Assembly: GCA_030524585.1 (NCBI GenBank)
Contig: JAUNGJ010000020.1
Coordinates: 1 to 46,865 of the forward strand
Direction: 5' to 3'
DNA length: 46,865 nucleotides
Source: Eubacteriales bacterium
Lineage (GTDB): Bacteria; Bacillota; Clostridia; Lachnospirales; Lachnospiraceae
A program made the position numbers and the translations under genes. Each line of letters begins with the position of its first letter. The first letter of the stretch is position 1. This document shows positions 1 to 8,406 of this stretch, in pieces. The notes beneath the pieces were generated by a model that saw only the letters and a list, made by a program, of their open reading frames with translations, did no database searches and was not told the DNA's origin.

Positions 1-1619
1 GTCTGTCCCAGTGCACACAGAGAATTGGACTTCAGATGAGCCGCCAGCTCCTCCAGTCTGTCCAAATCCTCCATGGTTCCCTGTCCCCTGGTAATCTTAT
101 CCAGAATCTCCAACATACGTCTGGTGCCGATACGGCACGGCGTACATTTGCCGCAGGATTCATCTACCGTAAATTCCAGGAAAAACTTGGCGATATCCAC
201 CATACAGGTATCCTCATCCATAACAATCAATCCGCCGGAACCCATCATGGAACCGATCGCAATCAGATTATCATAATCGATCGGCACATCAAAATGCTCC
301 GCCGGGATGCATCCGCCGGATGGGCCGCCGGTCTGGGCCGCCTTAAACTTCTTGCCCTTCGGGATTCCTCCGCCAATCTCCTCTACGATCTCCCGGAGGG
401 TGGTTCCCATCGGGATTTCCACAAGTCCGGTATTATTCACCTTGCCTCCCAGAGCAAATACCTTGGTTCCCTTGGATTTCTCCGTACCCATAGCGGCAAA
501 CCACTCAGCGCCATTTAAGATGATCTGAGGAATGTTCGCCAGGGTCTCTACGTTGTTCAAAATCGTCGGCTTCTGGAAGAGGCCCTTCAGTGCCGGGAAC
601 GGCGGACGCGGCCTCGGTTCGCCCCGGTTGCCTTCAATGGAAGTCATCAGCGCAGTTTCCTCGCCGCATACAAAGGCCCCCGCGCCAAGTCTCAGCTCAA
701 TATCAAAATCAAATCCTGTTCCGAAAATATCCTTACCCAGCATTCCGTATTCTCTCGCCTGTTTAATCGCAATATTCAGACGTTCTACCGCAATCGGATA
801 TTCTGCTCGAACGTATATGTATCCCTGGGAGGCTCCGATTGCATAGCCGGCAATGGCCATTGCCTCCAGTACGACATGGGGATCACCCTCCAACACGGAA
901 CGGTCCATAAATGCTCCCGGGTCGCCTTCATCGGCGTTACAACAGACATATTTCTGATCTGCCGCATTCGCCGCCGCAAATTTCCACTTCATACCGGTCG
1001 GGAATCCGGCGCCGCCGCGCCCACGGAGTCCGCTGTCAAGCAGGGTCTGGATCACATCCTCGGGACTCATCTCCGTCAGGACCTTGCCCAGCGCCTCATA
1101 GCCACGGGTTCCGATGTATTCTTCAATATTCTCCGGGCTGATCACGCCGCAGTTACGGAGTGCAATTCTGTGCTGCTTCTTGTAAAAATTCGTCTCCTGT
1201 AAAGGAAGCACATCCTCGCCTTTTACCGTCTCGTCATATAACAGTCTCTTTACCACATTGCCTTTTGCAAGATGCTCTTCCACGATTTCCGGAATATCTT
1301 CCTCTTTTACCATGGAATAGAACGCACCTTCCGGATACACGATCATGATCGGGCCCAGTGCGCACAGACCGAAACATCCTGTCTTGATCACGCACACCTC
1401 TTCCTCCAGACCGTTCTTCTTAATTTCTTCATCTAATCTCTCTCTGATTCTCTGACTTCCGGATGACGTACATCCCGTACCGCCGCACACCAGCACATGA
1501 GTGCGGTATTTGCCATGCTCTGTGGCAACTGCAGCAGCCAGAGATTCATGTTCAGAACGATATTCTACAGTTCCCTGCATCTTTTCTCTAATTACTCGTA
1601 ATTCTTCCAGAGATTTCAT
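1..1619 (-). CDS. hndC: NADH-binding hydrogenase subunit, HndC/HydB (NuoF-like), 3' end missing
   Basis: This flavoprotein subunit of an NAD(P)-linked, probably electron-bifurcating, [FeFe]-hydrogenase-type complex exchanges electrons between NAD(P)H and iron-sulfur centres in the cytoplasm. The reading frame is open to the left edge, and 539 codons are visible. A thioredoxin-like [2Fe-2S] domain comes first (C45, C50, C82, C86). It is followed by the NuoF FMN/NADH core, with GRGGAGFPTG near residue 200, CNADEGDPGAF, and GEETAL. The 4Fe-4S motif C489-x2-C492-x2-C495 has its fourth cysteine near 535. Family members of about 600 residues end in a ferredoxin domain, which would lie outside the window. 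The start is ATG 1619 behind GGAGGG. The hndA-like gene ends 36 bp upstream, so the two are co-transcribed. A formate dehydrogenase-linked NuoF homologue is possible, because the catalytic subunit is not in view. Confidence 0.9.
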   Translation of the reverse strand, partial: MKSLEELRVIREKMQGTVEYRSEHESLAAAVATEHGKYRTHVLVCGGTGCTSSGSQRIRERLDEEIKKNGLEEEVCVIKTGCFGLCALGPIMIVYPEGAFYSMVKEEDIPEIVEEHLAKGNVVKRLLYDETVKGEDVLPLQETNFYKKQHRIALRNCGVISPENIEEYIGTRGYEALGKVLTEMSPEDVIQTLLDSGLRGRGGAGFPTGMKWKFAAANAADQKYVCCNADEGDPGAFMDRSVLEGDPHVVLEAMAIAGYAIGASQGYIYVRAEYPIAVERLNIAIKQAREYGMLGKDIFGTGFDFDIELRLGAGAFVCGEETALMTSIEGNRGEPRPRPPFPALKGLFQKPTILNNVETLANIPQIILNGAEWFAAMGTEKSKGTKVFALGGKVNNTGLVEIPMGTTLREIVEEIGGGIPKGKKFKAAQTGGPSGGCIPAEHFDVPIDYDNLIAIGSMMGSGGLIVMDEDTCMVDIAKFFLEFTVDESCGKCTPCRIGTRRMLEILDKITRGQGTMEDLDRLEELAAHLKSNSLCALGQ

Positions 1620-1655
1620 ACTGTCCCTCCATCTTTCTCGAATACTGCCTTACTG

Positions 1656-2150
1656 CTACTCATACTTTGCAAGGATATCGTCAATATCCTCAACCTTCAA
1701 ACGTCCGTATACCTCATCATTAATAGTCATGACCGGCGCCAATCCGCAGGCGCCAATACAACGGCATGCATCCAGCGAAAATCTTCCGTCCGCCGTACAC
1801 TCGCCTCCAACGATTCCAAGCTTTTCCATCAGCTTATTGTAAATATCGCCGGAGCCTTTGACATAGCATGCCGTGCCAAGACAGACGGAAATCTGGTATC
1901 TTCCCTTTGGACTTAAGTTAAACTGAGAATAAAATGTTGCCACTCCGTAAATCTTCTCCAGGGGAATACCCGTATGATCTGAAATCATCGTCTGTACTTC
2001 GATTGGAAGATATCCGTAAATATCCTGCGCCTTCTGCATGATCGGCATAAGAGCACCTTTTTCATCTTTCAGCTCTTCAATTACCGCAAGCAGTGCTTTT
2101 TCCTGTTCTTCAGTTCCGCGAAACGAAACAGTAGACTTTTTCGAAAGCAT
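1656..2150 (-). CDS. hndA: [2Fe-2S] thioredoxin-like hydrogenase subunit, HndA/HydC (NuoE-like)
   Basis: This is the 164-residue partner of the NuoF-like subunit next door. NuoE-family proteins carry one [2Fe-2S] cluster and sit beside the FMN subunit. The four ligands are visible as C90-x4-C95 and C131-x3-C135. The helical N-terminal part, with GYLPIEVQ and VATFYSQF, matches the family. ATG 2150 was chosen because GGGAGG stands 7 bases upstream; the frame extends 14 codons further upstream but has no ribosome binding site there. It is the first visible gene of the operon, and its likely promoter is an extended -10 about 50 bp upstream. Confidence 0.92.
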   Translation of the reverse strand: MLSKKSTVSFRGTEEQEKALLAVIEELKDEKGALMPIMQKAQDIYGYLPIEVQTMISDHTGIPLEKIYGVATFYSQFNLSPKGRYQISVCLGTACYVKGSGDIYNKLMEKLGIVGGECTADGRFSLDACRCIGACGLAPVMTINDEVYGRLKVEDIDDILAKYE

Positions 2151-2201
2151 GTGATTACCTCCCTTTTCATATATTGTATAGTTCGTATTCAACTATTTAT
2201 C

Positions 2202-2211
2202 ATTCTATCAT
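2202..2211 (-). promoter_or_regulatory. candidate extended -10 promoter of the hndA-hndC operon
   Basis: Read on the minus strand this is TGATAGAAT, an extended -10 element (TGn plus TAGAAT). No good -35 hexamer lies 16-18 bases upstream. The start point would be near 2195, leaving a leader of about 45 bases. The surrounding 150 bp are very AT-rich and hold no gene. Confidence 0.3.
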
Positions 2212-2305
2212 ACAAATTGTCTAATTTCTACAAAAATAACAGGTAAATTATTGTTAATTTTCACTCATTCCCGTTAGTTTTTTCACTACTATCTGTCCGG
2301 AATAC

Positions 2306-2362
2306 AAAAAAAACTCCGGCTTCTATGCTGAATTATCTTTCATTCAATACAAAAACCGGAGT
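2306..2362 (-). terminator. terminator of the pheS-pheT-queA-ORF operon
   Basis: On the minus strand ACTCCGG (2356-2362 in plus coordinates) pairs with CCGGAGT (2313-2319). A smaller GAAT/ATTC helix lies inside the long loop. Eight T residues follow. It sits just after the stop of the 77-residue ORF. Confidence 0.75.
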
Positions 2363-2370
2363 CTTTTTAT

Positions 2371-2604
2371 TCAGTTTTCCATCTCGACAATCAGATAAAA
2401 TCCTCTTTCTGTTTCTTCAATCTTTCGAACAATGCCTTTTCTGGATTTAATGCGCTCTGTCGTTCGATAAATTCCTGACATAGCAATGGAGGGCTCTACC
2501 AGATATGTATACCTTCCGGTACTGGGACTTCGCTCGCTAAGAATAACCTCCTGCCCCTCTTCCACCAATCCCGGACGCTCCATCTTAAACCGTTCCTGTC
2601 TCAT
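2371..2604 (-). CDS. small protein of unknown function downstream of queA
   Basis: I do not recognise this 77-residue protein. It is soluble-looking and charged, with no signal peptide, membrane segment or cysteine motif. The middle (SERSPSTGRYTYLVEP) and the end (RKIEETERGFYLIVEMEN) look like short beta strands. ATG 2604 is preferred because AGAGGAT precedes it. A TTG further upstream would overlap the end of queA and lacks a ribosome binding site. It follows queA by 28 bp and is the last gene before the operon terminator, so it should be expressed with pheST-queA under the T-box. A translation or tRNA link is only an inference from position. Confidence 0.7.
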   Translation of the reverse strand: MRQERFKMERPGLVEEGQEVILSERSPSTGRYTYLVEPSIAMSGIYRTTERIKSRKGIVRKIEETERGFYLIVEMEN

Positions 2605-2632
2605 ATTTTTATCCTCTTCTTTAAACTGTCTG

Positions 2633-3658
2633 TCAGACAATCAGCATCGCATCCCCAAAGGAGAAGAACCTATATCTCTCCTGAATTGCCTCTTCATATG
2701 CATTCAGCACATGCTCTCTTCCTGCAAGCGCAGATACCAGCATGATCAGTGTAGATTCCGGCAGGTGAAAATTGGTAATCAGACAATCCAGAACCTTAAA
2801 CTGGTATCCCGGATAAATAAATATCTCCGTCCATCCGCTGCACTCTTTTAGCCTGCCGTTCTCGTCTGCTGCCGACTCCACTGTTCTGCAGCTTGTAGTT
2901 CCCACACAGATCACTCTTCTGCCATTATCTTTGGCGCGGTTGATCTTTTCTGCCGCCTCCGCTTCAATCTGATAAAATTCAGAATGCATGTGATGCTCCA
3001 GAATATCATCCACCTTCACCGGACGGAAGGTTCCAAGGCCCACGTGAAGAGTAACCTTGGCAATATCCACGCCTTTTTCTTCTATCTGCCGCAAAAGCTC
3101 CGGCGTAAAATGCAGCCCCGCCGTAGGCGCCGCTGCAGAACCGGTATTCTTCGCATATACTGTCTGATAACGATTCTTATCCTCCAATTGATGGGTAATA
3201 TAAGGCGGCAGCGGCATCTGCCCCAGCTGATCTAATATTTCTTCAAAGATTCCTTCATATTCAAAACGTATCAGACGATTGCCCTCATCTACAATATCTA
3301 CAACCTCTCCTACAAGAAGTCCGTCTCCAAAACTGATTCTGGTACCAGGCTTTGCTTTCCTTCCGGGTTTTACCAGGGTCTCCCACACATTACCTTCGCC
3401 CCTTTTTAGGAGTAATACCTCAATCTTGGCTCCGGTACCTTCCTTTGCGCCAATCAGTCTTGCGGGAATAACCTTAGTGTCATTTAGAACCAGGCAGTCG
3501 CCTGGTTCTAAATAATTGATTATTTCTTTAAAAATATGATGGGAGACTTCTCCGGTTTCTCTATTCAGCACCAGAAGTCTTGAACTGGACCGGTCCTCAA
3601 GCGGATCCTGCGCAATCAATTCCTCCGGCAGATCAAAATAAAAATCCTGACGTTTCAT
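2633..3658 (-). CDS. queA: S-adenosylmethionine:tRNA ribosyltransferase-isomerase
   Basis: QueA moves the ribosyl group of S-adenosylmethionine onto preQ1 at tRNA position 34, giving epoxyqueuosine. The 341 residues match the usual length. Family landmarks are the N-terminal [29 protein letters not shown] near residue 182, [10 protein letters not shown], and the C-terminal [19 protein letters not shown]. The ATG follows pheT by 15 bp, which places it in the pheST operon and thus under the phenylalanine T-box. No tgt gene is beside it, though queA and tgt are neighbours in many bacteria. Confidence 0.97.
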   Translation of the reverse strand: MKRQDFYFDLPEELIAQDPLEDRSSSRLLVLNRETGEVSHHIFKEIINYLEPGDCLVLNDTKVIPARLIGAKEGTGAKIEVLLLKRGEGNVWETLVKPGRKAKPGTRISFGDGLLVGEVVDIVDEGNRLIRFEYEGIFEEILDQLGQMPLPPYITHQLEDKNRYQTVYAKNTGSAAAPTAGLHFTPELLRQIEEKGVDIAKVTLHVGLGTFRPVKVDDILEHHMHSEFYQIEAEAAEKINRAKDNGRRVICVGTTSCRTVESAADENGRLKECSGWTEIFIYPGYQFKVLDCLITNFHLPESTLIMLVSALAGREHVLNAYEEAIQERYRFFSFGDAMLIV

Positions 3659-3673
3659 ATACTCTCTCCTGCT

Positions 3674-6094
3674 CTATTTTCGAAGCTCGATTCCCATCTC
3701 TTCCAATGCCTTCAGGATCTTATCCATGGCTCTGGTAATATCCGCCTCTTCCAGCGTCTTATCCTTAGCACGGAATACAATCGAGTATGCAACTGACTTG
3801 AAGCCCTGCTTAATCTGAGCTCCCTCATATAAGTCAAACAATGCATAACTCTCCAGATAAGCTCCGCCGCGTTTTTCAATAACTTCCTCAATCTGACCTA
3901 CCATGATGTTCTTTGGCACTACCATGCTAATGTCACGATTCACTGCCGGGAATCTTGCAATACCTTCATATTTGCGGTCAAAGGTTGCTCTCTTCACAAT
4001 CTCCGGCATATCAATCACTGCAATATATGCTTTCTCGCCAATGCCATAGGTGTCGGCCACATCCGGATGAACCTCACCCAAATATCCTACAACCTTACCT
4101 TCATAAATAATGTTTGCCTGGCGTCCCGGGTGAAGATAGGGCTTTCCCGCATTTGGATCATAGACTTCTTTTCTGTGAAGTCCCACTTTATCAAAAAATT
4201 CTTCCACAACACCTTTCATGCTGAAGAAATCGCCGTCACCGTACATTCCCAGGGTAAACTGCATCCGTTCCTCAGGAAGCTCTGTCAATGGCAGTGCCTT
4301 CGGCAGATAAATGTTACCCAGCTCATATAATCTTACATTCTTATTTCTTCTATTGTAATTCGTTGCCAGTGAAGTCAGCATACCATTCAGAGATGTGGTT
4401 CTCATAATGCTGTAATCCTCACCCAGAGGATTCATAATTTCCACCGCCTGACGGAGCTTAGAATCTTCCGGAAGCATCAGTTTATCAAATACCTTCGGGC
4501 TCTCGAAAGAATAGGTCATACCCTGGCTGAAACCACAGAATTCTGCAATGTTTCTGGCCACCTCTTCGATGCGGAGCTTATAAGAAAGTTTACCTGTAGT
4601 CGCCTCACCGCTTGGCAGAGTCGTCGGGATATTATCATATCCGTAGAATCTTGCCACTTCCTCAGCAATATCTGCAAGGCGCAGAATATCCTGACGGAAG
4701 GTCGGCGCAATTATCTCATTGGCTGCCTCATCATATTCAAGCTCTACCATCTTAAGATATCCGATCATCTCTTCCTTGGAAATGTCTGTTCCCAACAGCG
4801 CATTGATCTTCACTGCATCAAACGGCACACGTACCGGCTGTCTCTTCTCAGCATATACATCTACCATTCCTCCGACTACTTCACCTGCGCCCATTTCTTC
4901 TACCAGCTGGCATGCACGGTCAATGGCTGCCTGTGCATTTTCCGGATCCAGACCTTTTTCAAACTTGCCGGAGGCATCGGTACGAAGACCAACCTTCTTG
5001 GAAGATTTGCGGATATTGGTTCCATCGAAGCAGGCTGCCTCAAAGAGCATTGTCTTTACATCATCTGTAATCATGGAATTCTCTCCGCCCATGATACCAG
5101 CGATACCTACAGACTTCTCTCCATCGCAGATCATCAGAACAGAATCATCCATCTCCCGCTCCTGGCCATCCAGGGTAACAAATTTTTCTCCCTTTTCCGC
5201 TCTGCGGACAATAATCTCATGACCGGCAATGGTGTCCAGATCATACGCGTGCATTGGCTGTCCATACTCTTCCATTACATAGTTGGTAATATCAACCAGA
5301 TTATTGATCGGACGAATTCCAACCGATGCCAGTCTTCTCTGCATCCACTCCGGTGACGGTCCGATCTTAATGTTTTTCACTACTCTTGCGGTATATCTTG
5401 GGCAGAGATCTGTATCCTTAACTGTAACCTTGATGTAATCATTTACATCCTCATCATTTCCGGTCGGCGTCACTACCGGAGGCTTAAACTCCTTGCGGAA
5501 CGTAGCGGCTGCTTCCCTGGCGATACCGACCACACTGTAGCAGTCTACACGGTTCGAGGTAACCTCATATTCAAATACAACATCCTTCAGACCCAGCGCT
5601 TCAATGGCGCTGCTGCCTACTTCCACATCCTTCCTGAAAATGTAAATGCCGTATTCCGGCGCTTCCGGATACATATCCCTATTTGAGCCAAGCTCCTCAA
5701 TCGAACACATCATGCCATTACTCGGCACACCGCGAAGCTTGCCTTTCTTAATCTTGATTCCGCCTGCCACACGCTGTCCAGGCTCATGTCCGCCTGCCAC
5801 ACGTCCGCCGTCCAGTACAACCGGAATCTTGTCTCCCTCTTTCACGTTTGGCGCTCCGGTGACAATCTGTATCGTCTCAGTCCCAACATTTACCTGACAC
5901 ACGATCAGTTTGTCCGCATCCGGATGCTTCTCAATTTTCTCAATCTGACCGACTACAATCCTGTCCAGATCGGCATCCAATTTCTCAAAGCCTTCTACCT
6001 TTGTACCGGAAAGTGTCATTGCATCGGTATATTCCTGTGCTGTCACATCCAAATCCGGCACATATGCTTTTATCCATGATAATGAAGTATTCAT
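3674..6094 (-). CDS. pheT: phenylalanine-tRNA ligase beta subunit
   Basis: PheT is the large subunit of the (alpha-beta)2 enzyme that charges tRNA-Phe; its B3/B4 region edits mischarged tyrosine. The 806 residues match the long bacterial form. An EMAP/tRNA-binding fold lies near residues 40-150 (VGQIEKIEKHPDADKL). The B3/B4 region follows, then the B5 domain near 400-475, a catalytic-like core (ARFYGYDNIP onward), and the C-terminal anticodon-binding fold (RFPAVNRDISMVV to the end). It starts 32 bp after pheS and belongs to the same T-box operon. Confidence 0.98.
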   Translation of the reverse strand: MNTSLSWIKAYVPDLDVTAQEYTDAMTLSGTKVEGFEKLDADLDRIVVGQIEKIEKHPDADKLIVCQVNVGTETIQIVTGAPNVKEGDKIPVVLDGGRVAGGHEPGQRVAGGIKIKKGKLRGVPSNGMMCSIEELGSNRDMYPEAPEYGIYIFRKDVEVGSSAIEALGLKDVVFEYEVTSNRVDCYSVVGIAREAAATFRKEFKPPVVTPTGNDEDVNDYIKVTVKDTDLCPRYTARVVKNIKIGPSPEWMQRRLASVGIRPINNLVDITNYVMEEYGQPMHAYDLDTIAGHEIIVRRAEKGEKFVTLDGQEREMDDSVLMICDGEKSVGIAGIMGGENSMITDDVKTMLFEAACFDGTNIRKSSKKVGLRTDASGKFEKGLDPENAQAAIDRACQLVEEMGAGEVVGGMVDVYAEKRQPVRVPFDAVKINALLGTDISKEEMIGYLKMVELEYDEAANEIIAPTFRQDILRLADIAEEVARFYGYDNIPTTLPSGEATTGKLSYKLRIEEVARNIAEFCGFSQGMTYSFESPKVFDKLMLPEDSKLRQAVEIMNPLGEDYSIMRTTSLNGMLTSLATNYNRRNKNVRLYELGNIYLPKALPLTELPEERMQFTLGMYGDGDFFSMKGVVEEFFDKVGLHRKEVYDPNAGKPYLHPGRQANIIYEGKVVGYLGEVHPDVADTYGIGEKAYIAVIDMPEIVKRATFDRKYEGIARFPAVNRDISMVVPKNIMVGQIEEVIEKRGGAYLESYALFDLYEGAQIKQGFKSVAYSIVFRAKDKTLEEADITRAMDKILKALEEMGIELRK

Positions 6095-6126
6095 TGTTTT
6101 TCTCCTTCCTTCTGCTTCAGTGCTTG

Positions 6127-7146
6127 TTAGAACTGTTTTAAAAATCTTACATCGTTTTCATACAGCAGTCTCATATCATCAATCTCGTATTTCAGAAGTG
6201 CAATACGCTCAAGTCCTACACCAAAAGCAAAGCCTGTGTATTCTTCCGGATCAATGCCGCACATTTCAAGTACATGAGGATGCACCATTCCGCAGCCAAG
6301 AATCTCAATCCACCCGGAACCTTTACAGAAACGACAGCCCTTGCCTCCACACTTAAAGCAGCTTACATCCACTTCTGCACTTGGCTCTGTAAACGGGAAA
6401 TGATGTGGACGGAATTTTGTCTTTGTGTCCTCTCCAAACAGCTCTTTTGCAAATACCTCCAGCGTTCCCTTCAGGTCTGCAAAGGAGATATTCTTATCAA
6501 TCACCAATCCTTCTATCTGATGGAAAGATGGAGAATGGGTCGCATCTACTTCATCTGAACGGAACACACGTCCCGGTGCGATCATACGGATCGGAAGCTT
6601 ACCCTGCTCCATAACACGGGCCTGAACCGGTGAAGTCTGGGTACGCAGTACAATATCCTTGTTAATATAGAACGTATCCTGCTCATCCTTTGCCGGATGA
6701 TCTGCCGGGATGTTCAGCTTCTCAAAGTTATACAGATCATACTCCACTTCCGGACCTTCTACGACCTCATAGCCCATGCCGATGAAGATACGCTCCACCT
6801 CTTCCAGTGCGATCGTATTCGGATGACGGTGTCCAACCATATTCTTCTTTGCCGGCAGGGTAACATCGATGACTTCCATTTTCATCTTCTCTTCACGGAT
6901 TGCACGCTCCATTTTCTTCTTGCTGTCTTCCAGAATCTCTTCGATGGCTGCGCGTGTTTCATTGACCATCTGTCCAACCTTCGGACGCTCCTCCGGAGCT
7001 ACATCCTTCATCCCCTTAAGGACCGCAGTCAATTCTCCTTTCTTGCCAAGAAATCTGACACGCACATCATTTAATTTCTCCGGCACATCTGCTTCCTGAA
7101 TTGCTCTCAGCGCTTCCTCCCTGATGCTCTCCAATCTCTCTTTCAT
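6127..7146 (-). CDS. pheS: phenylalanine-tRNA ligase alpha subunit
   Basis: PheS is the catalytic class II synthetase subunit. The 339 residues include an N-terminal coiled-coil arm (about 1-85), motif 2 (GRVFRSDEVDATHSP), and motif 3 (GFAFGVGLERIALLKY) near the C-terminus. A four-cysteine stretch of C-x2-C-x4-C-x2-C type (CFKCGGKGCRFC) near residue 265 is shared with many Firmicutes PheS proteins and could bind metal. It is the first gene of the operon and is directly preceded by a T-box leader with a UUC specifier, so it should be switched on by uncharged tRNA-Phe. Confidence 0.98.
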   Translation of the reverse strand: MKERLESIREEALRAIQEADVPEKLNDVRVRFLGKKGELTAVLKGMKDVAPEERPKVGQMVNETRAAIEEILEDSKKKMERAIREEKMKMEVIDVTLPAKKNMVGHRHPNTIALEEVERIFIGMGYEVVEGPEVEYDLYNFEKLNIPADHPAKDEQDTFYINKDIVLRTQTSPVQARVMEQGKLPIRMIAPGRVFRSDEVDATHSPSFHQIEGLVIDKNISFADLKGTLEVFAKELFGEDTKTKFRPHHFPFTEPSAEVDVSCFKCGGKGCRFCKGSGWIEILGCGMVHPHVLEMCGIDPEEYTGFAFGVGLERIALLKYEIDDMRLLYENDVRFLKQF

Positions 7147-7164
7147 CGTTTTCTTCCTTTCTTA

Positions 7165-7430
7165 TTCGTAAAATAAAATCCCCGTCCCAAAAGGGACGAG
7201 GAATATCTCGCGGTACCACCCTAATTCCCACTGATCAGTGGACACTTAGTTCCATGTAACGTACGGCTACGGCACACCCTACTCTCCTAATGATTTCAAA
7301 TATGCAGCTTGCGTGGGAAATTCGATTACTGTCTGAACCTGAGGAAACTTGCAGCCCGGTGATTTCCTCTCTCTGCTGGAAAACAGCTCTCTACTGACAC
7401 GGTCATCGCTTTTATCAACTTATATAGCTT
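7165..7430 (-). promoter_or_regulatory. T-box leader responding to tRNA-Phe
   Basis: The conserved T-box sequence AGGGTGGTACCGCG (7209-7222) and the antiterminator region lie next to a terminator hairpin whose arms are CGTCCC and GGGACG (7181-7200), followed by a T-rich run to 7171. The specifier reads UUC (7317-7319) inside the usual GAAUUUC context, which codes for phenylalanine and agrees with the pheS gene downstream. Stem I with its AGTAGAGAGCTG-type base lies toward 7400. By family knowledge, uncharged tRNA-Phe stabilises the antiterminator and lets pheS-pheT-queA be transcribed. Confidence 0.93.
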
Positions 7431-7445
7431 TTAAAATACAAAAAT

Positions 7446-7473
7446 ATTTTATCACAAGAATCTGTAATGTCAA
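7446..7473 (-). promoter_or_regulatory. promoter of the pheS T-box operon
   Basis: Minus-strand TTGACA (7468-7473) and TAAAAT (7446-7451) are spaced by 16 bases, with TG just before the -10. Transcription should begin near 7438, at the start of T-box stem I. Confidence 0.7.
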
Positions 7474-7480
7474 GCCGATA

Positions 7481-8332
7481 TTACAATTCTTCTTTCGCTT
7501 CTCTTTTCTCCTTTCCAGTAAACAGAACATCCCGGAGATACGTATTTGCCACTGCTCCCAGCAAAATACAGTACATGCAGAAATACAGCCACAGCATAAT
7601 CAGCACAATCGTTGTCAGGCTCCCGTACATATCGGAAAATCCCTTGAAAATGTCCAAATACATAGAGAAAATCCAGGAAATAACCTGCCATCCGATCGCT
7701 GAGAAGACAGCTCCCGGTATCTGTTTGCGAAACCAGTCTTTTCGGTTCGGCAGGAACTTATAAATCAGCAGTGAGAAGCACATCAGTACAATTGGAGTCA
7801 CAATCGTTCTCAACTCAATCAATTTGTCCGCCAACGGCTTCACTGCCGGTATATGGGACGTAATAAAAATATTCAGTGAATTACCGAATACCGACATTAC
7901 AAGCAACAGGATAATTACTACCATAAAAAGAACCGTATACAGCGTTGCCCTTATCCGAAGATAAAAATAATTACGGGTCTCAGGACACCCATAAATGGTA
8001 TTAAGTCCTGTAGAAATAGAAAGTACACCTTTGCCTGCTGACCACAGGGCCACGATGATGGTAATCGGAATAATCGTGCTGGATTGATTATACACCTGAT
8101 TCACAATAGATGTGATCATCGAATCCACGCTGGACGGAAACACCTGCACTACAGCTGTCATAACATCTGCTTTTGTGATCGGTGTATACTGCACCATAGT
8201 AAGAAGCAGCAAAATAATCGGAATCATAGACAGCATGAAGAAATATGCGGCCTGAGCTGCATATGCTCCAACATGATGTCTGGAAACATCATCCGGTATC
8301 TCCATTACCTTTTTAATCAGATTCTTCGCCAT
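7481..8332 (-). CDS. YihY/BrkB-family inner membrane protein
   Basis: This 283-residue integral membrane protein belongs to the YihY/UPF0761 family; the old ribonuclease BN label is obsolete, and the function is not settled. About six membrane helices are visible. The first region has the family hallmark AAQAAYFFMLSMIPIILLLL. A later segment reads WSAGKGVLSISTGLNTIYG, and the last helices hold GSLTTIVLIMLWLYFCMYCILLGA. The C-terminus is charged (GKEKREAKEEL) and cytoplasmic. ATG 8332 follows GGAGGAATGGT; upstream in-frame ATGs lack such a site. It lies 74 bp after spoIID on the same strand. Confidence 0.88.
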   Translation of the reverse strand: MAKNLIKKVMEIPDDVSRHHVGAYAAQAAYFFMLSMIPIILLLLTMVQYTPITKADVMTAVVQVFPSSVDSMITSIVNQVYNQSSTIIPITIIVALWSAGKGVLSISTGLNTIYGCPETRNYFYLRIRATLYTVLFMVVIILLLVMSVFGNSLNIFITSHIPAVKPLADKLIELRTIVTPIVLMCFSLLIYKFLPNRKDWFRKQIPGAVFSAIGWQVISWIFSMYLDIFKGFSDMYGSLTTIVLIMLWLYFCMYCILLGAVANTYLRDVLFTGKEKREAKEEL

Positions 8333-8406
8333 ACCATTCCTCCGTAGTTTTATGGCAATCATACCACTTTCATCCATTTTATTCAAGCATTCTGTAATCT
8401 GTCATT

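Noticed and set aside
4719-5222. 167-codon Ser-rich plus-strand frame
   Set aside because: It is a codon-bias shadow of pheT.
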